A DNA stretch of 6,004 bases from Candidatus Thalassarchaeaceae archaeon (GTDB lineage: Archaea; Thermoplasmatota; Poseidoniia; Poseidoniales; Thalassarchaeaceae), in NCBI GenBank assembly GCA_029250425.1, contig JAQXFF010000293.1:1-6004 (forward strand), written 5' to 3'. The translations under genes were made by a program, and so were the position numbers. Position 1 is the first letter of the stretch. The number at the start of each line of letters is the position of its first letter. The notes beneath the pieces were generated by a model. It worked only from the letters and a program-made list of their open reading frames with translations. It searched no databases and was not told the origin of the DNA. This document shows positions 5,599 to 6,004 of this stretch, in pieces.

Positions 5599-6004
5599 TC
5601 ATAAATCGGCCAACTCATCCATTTCTGGCAACTCATCTGAGGAATCTCCTTGAGCCTTGGAAAGTAATTCAACCATTTGCTTTTGGACCTCAAGTTGCTC
5701 CTCAGCCTTTGTTACTGCCGAGTTGGAATCCATCATTTTTAGCATTAAATCGTAGGTTTCTTGCCAATGACGAATCCCATAGAATGAGATGTCGGGGGTG
5801 AATCTTTCGATTTTGACGGTTCGCTGAAAAGTGACGATAAAGAAAATTCGACCAAGCCACTTCAGAACCCCACCTGAAGTTGTAGTTTCAGTGGGCGGAG
5901 ATACGGCGATACTGCCGCCAACGGTCTCAGTGGCGACATGTGATTGATCGCCGATGTTACAGTATACAGTTGCATAGCCGAATATTGCACCAATCGGTGA
6001 CCTG
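5599..6004 (-). CDS. C-terminal part of an uncharacterised protein (partial, 5' end outside window)
   Basis: On the - strand the frame is open from the right edge (first full codon 6001-6003) to TGA at 5601-5599, 134 codons without a stop. The first ~45 residues are small and polar (for example TETVGGSIAVSPPTETTTSGG), preceded by GAIFGYATVYCNIGD. Then comes LKWLGRIFFIVTFQRTVKIERF, a basic and hydrophobic stretch that may be a beta hairpin or membrane-associated. A helical region rich in Glu, Gln, Lys and Met follows (KAEEQLEVQKQMVELLSKAQ), with coiled-coil character. The tail is very acidic (DELPEMDELADL) and contains the DEL repeat. I do not recognise the family; a PH-like or membrane-proximal domain is possible, but this is a guess. 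It lies 53 bp upstream of the TPR gene in the same direction. Confidence 0.7.
   Translation of the reverse strand, partial: RSPIGAIFGYATVYCNIGDQSHVATETVGGSIAVSPPTETTTSGGVLKWLGRIFFIVTFQRTVKIERFTPDISFYGIRHWQETYDLMLKMMDSNSAVTKAEEQLEVQKQMVELLSKAQGDSSDELPEMDELADL

Noticed and set aside
5611..5637. Direct repeat CAACTCATC, 18 bp apart
   Set aside because: It encodes the DEL repeat in an acidic protein tail, with only two copies; simple coding repetition rather than a DNA element.

Overview
The window most likely comes from an archaeon, probably a planktonic Thermoplasmatota-type lineage such as Marine Group II/III (Poseidoniales). The strongest evidence is a CTP-dependent riboflavin kinase of the archaeal RibK family. 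Support also comes from very compact gene packing, mostly absent Shine-Dalgarno sites, and several small membrane or acidic-tailed proteins I cannot match to bacterial families. The lineage below domain level is inference. I saw no rRNA, tRNA, CRISPR array, insertion sequence or phage gene.

Left part (1-1514, + strand): the last 28 codons of a gene entering from the left, then two uncharacterised integral membrane proteins. One has two membrane segments and the other has four, and both end in acidic soluble tails. They read as one transcription unit.

Middle (1515-2702, - strand): a PLP-dependent alpha-oxoamine synthase, best called 2-amino-3-ketobutyrate CoA ligase (Kbl). It meets the membrane gene tail to tail with no base between the two stop codons. 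A 68-bp divergent region separates it from a + strand pair at 2771-4146. That pair is a PqqB-like metallo-beta-lactamase-fold protein followed by RibK, with stop and start overlapping as ATGA.

Right part (4133-6004, - strand): a partial uncharacterised gene running in from the right edge, a TPR-repeat protein, and the tRNA pseudouridine synthase TruA, all in the same direction. The TPR gene and truA are 9 bp apart. truA and ribK are convergent and overlap by 14 bp, and a small hairpin covers both stop codons.

Most of the genes look like housekeeping or cofactor genes: FMN synthesis, tRNA modification and threonine/glycine metabolism. I found no clear new defence or mobile system. The most unusual signal is structural. 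GC-rich perfect or near-perfect hairpins sit directly against in-frame ATG codons of ribK and of the TPR gene, and the truA start codon lies in the loop of a smaller inverted repeat. The PqqB-like protein also has an unusual metal-site pattern and a possible functional tie to RibK.
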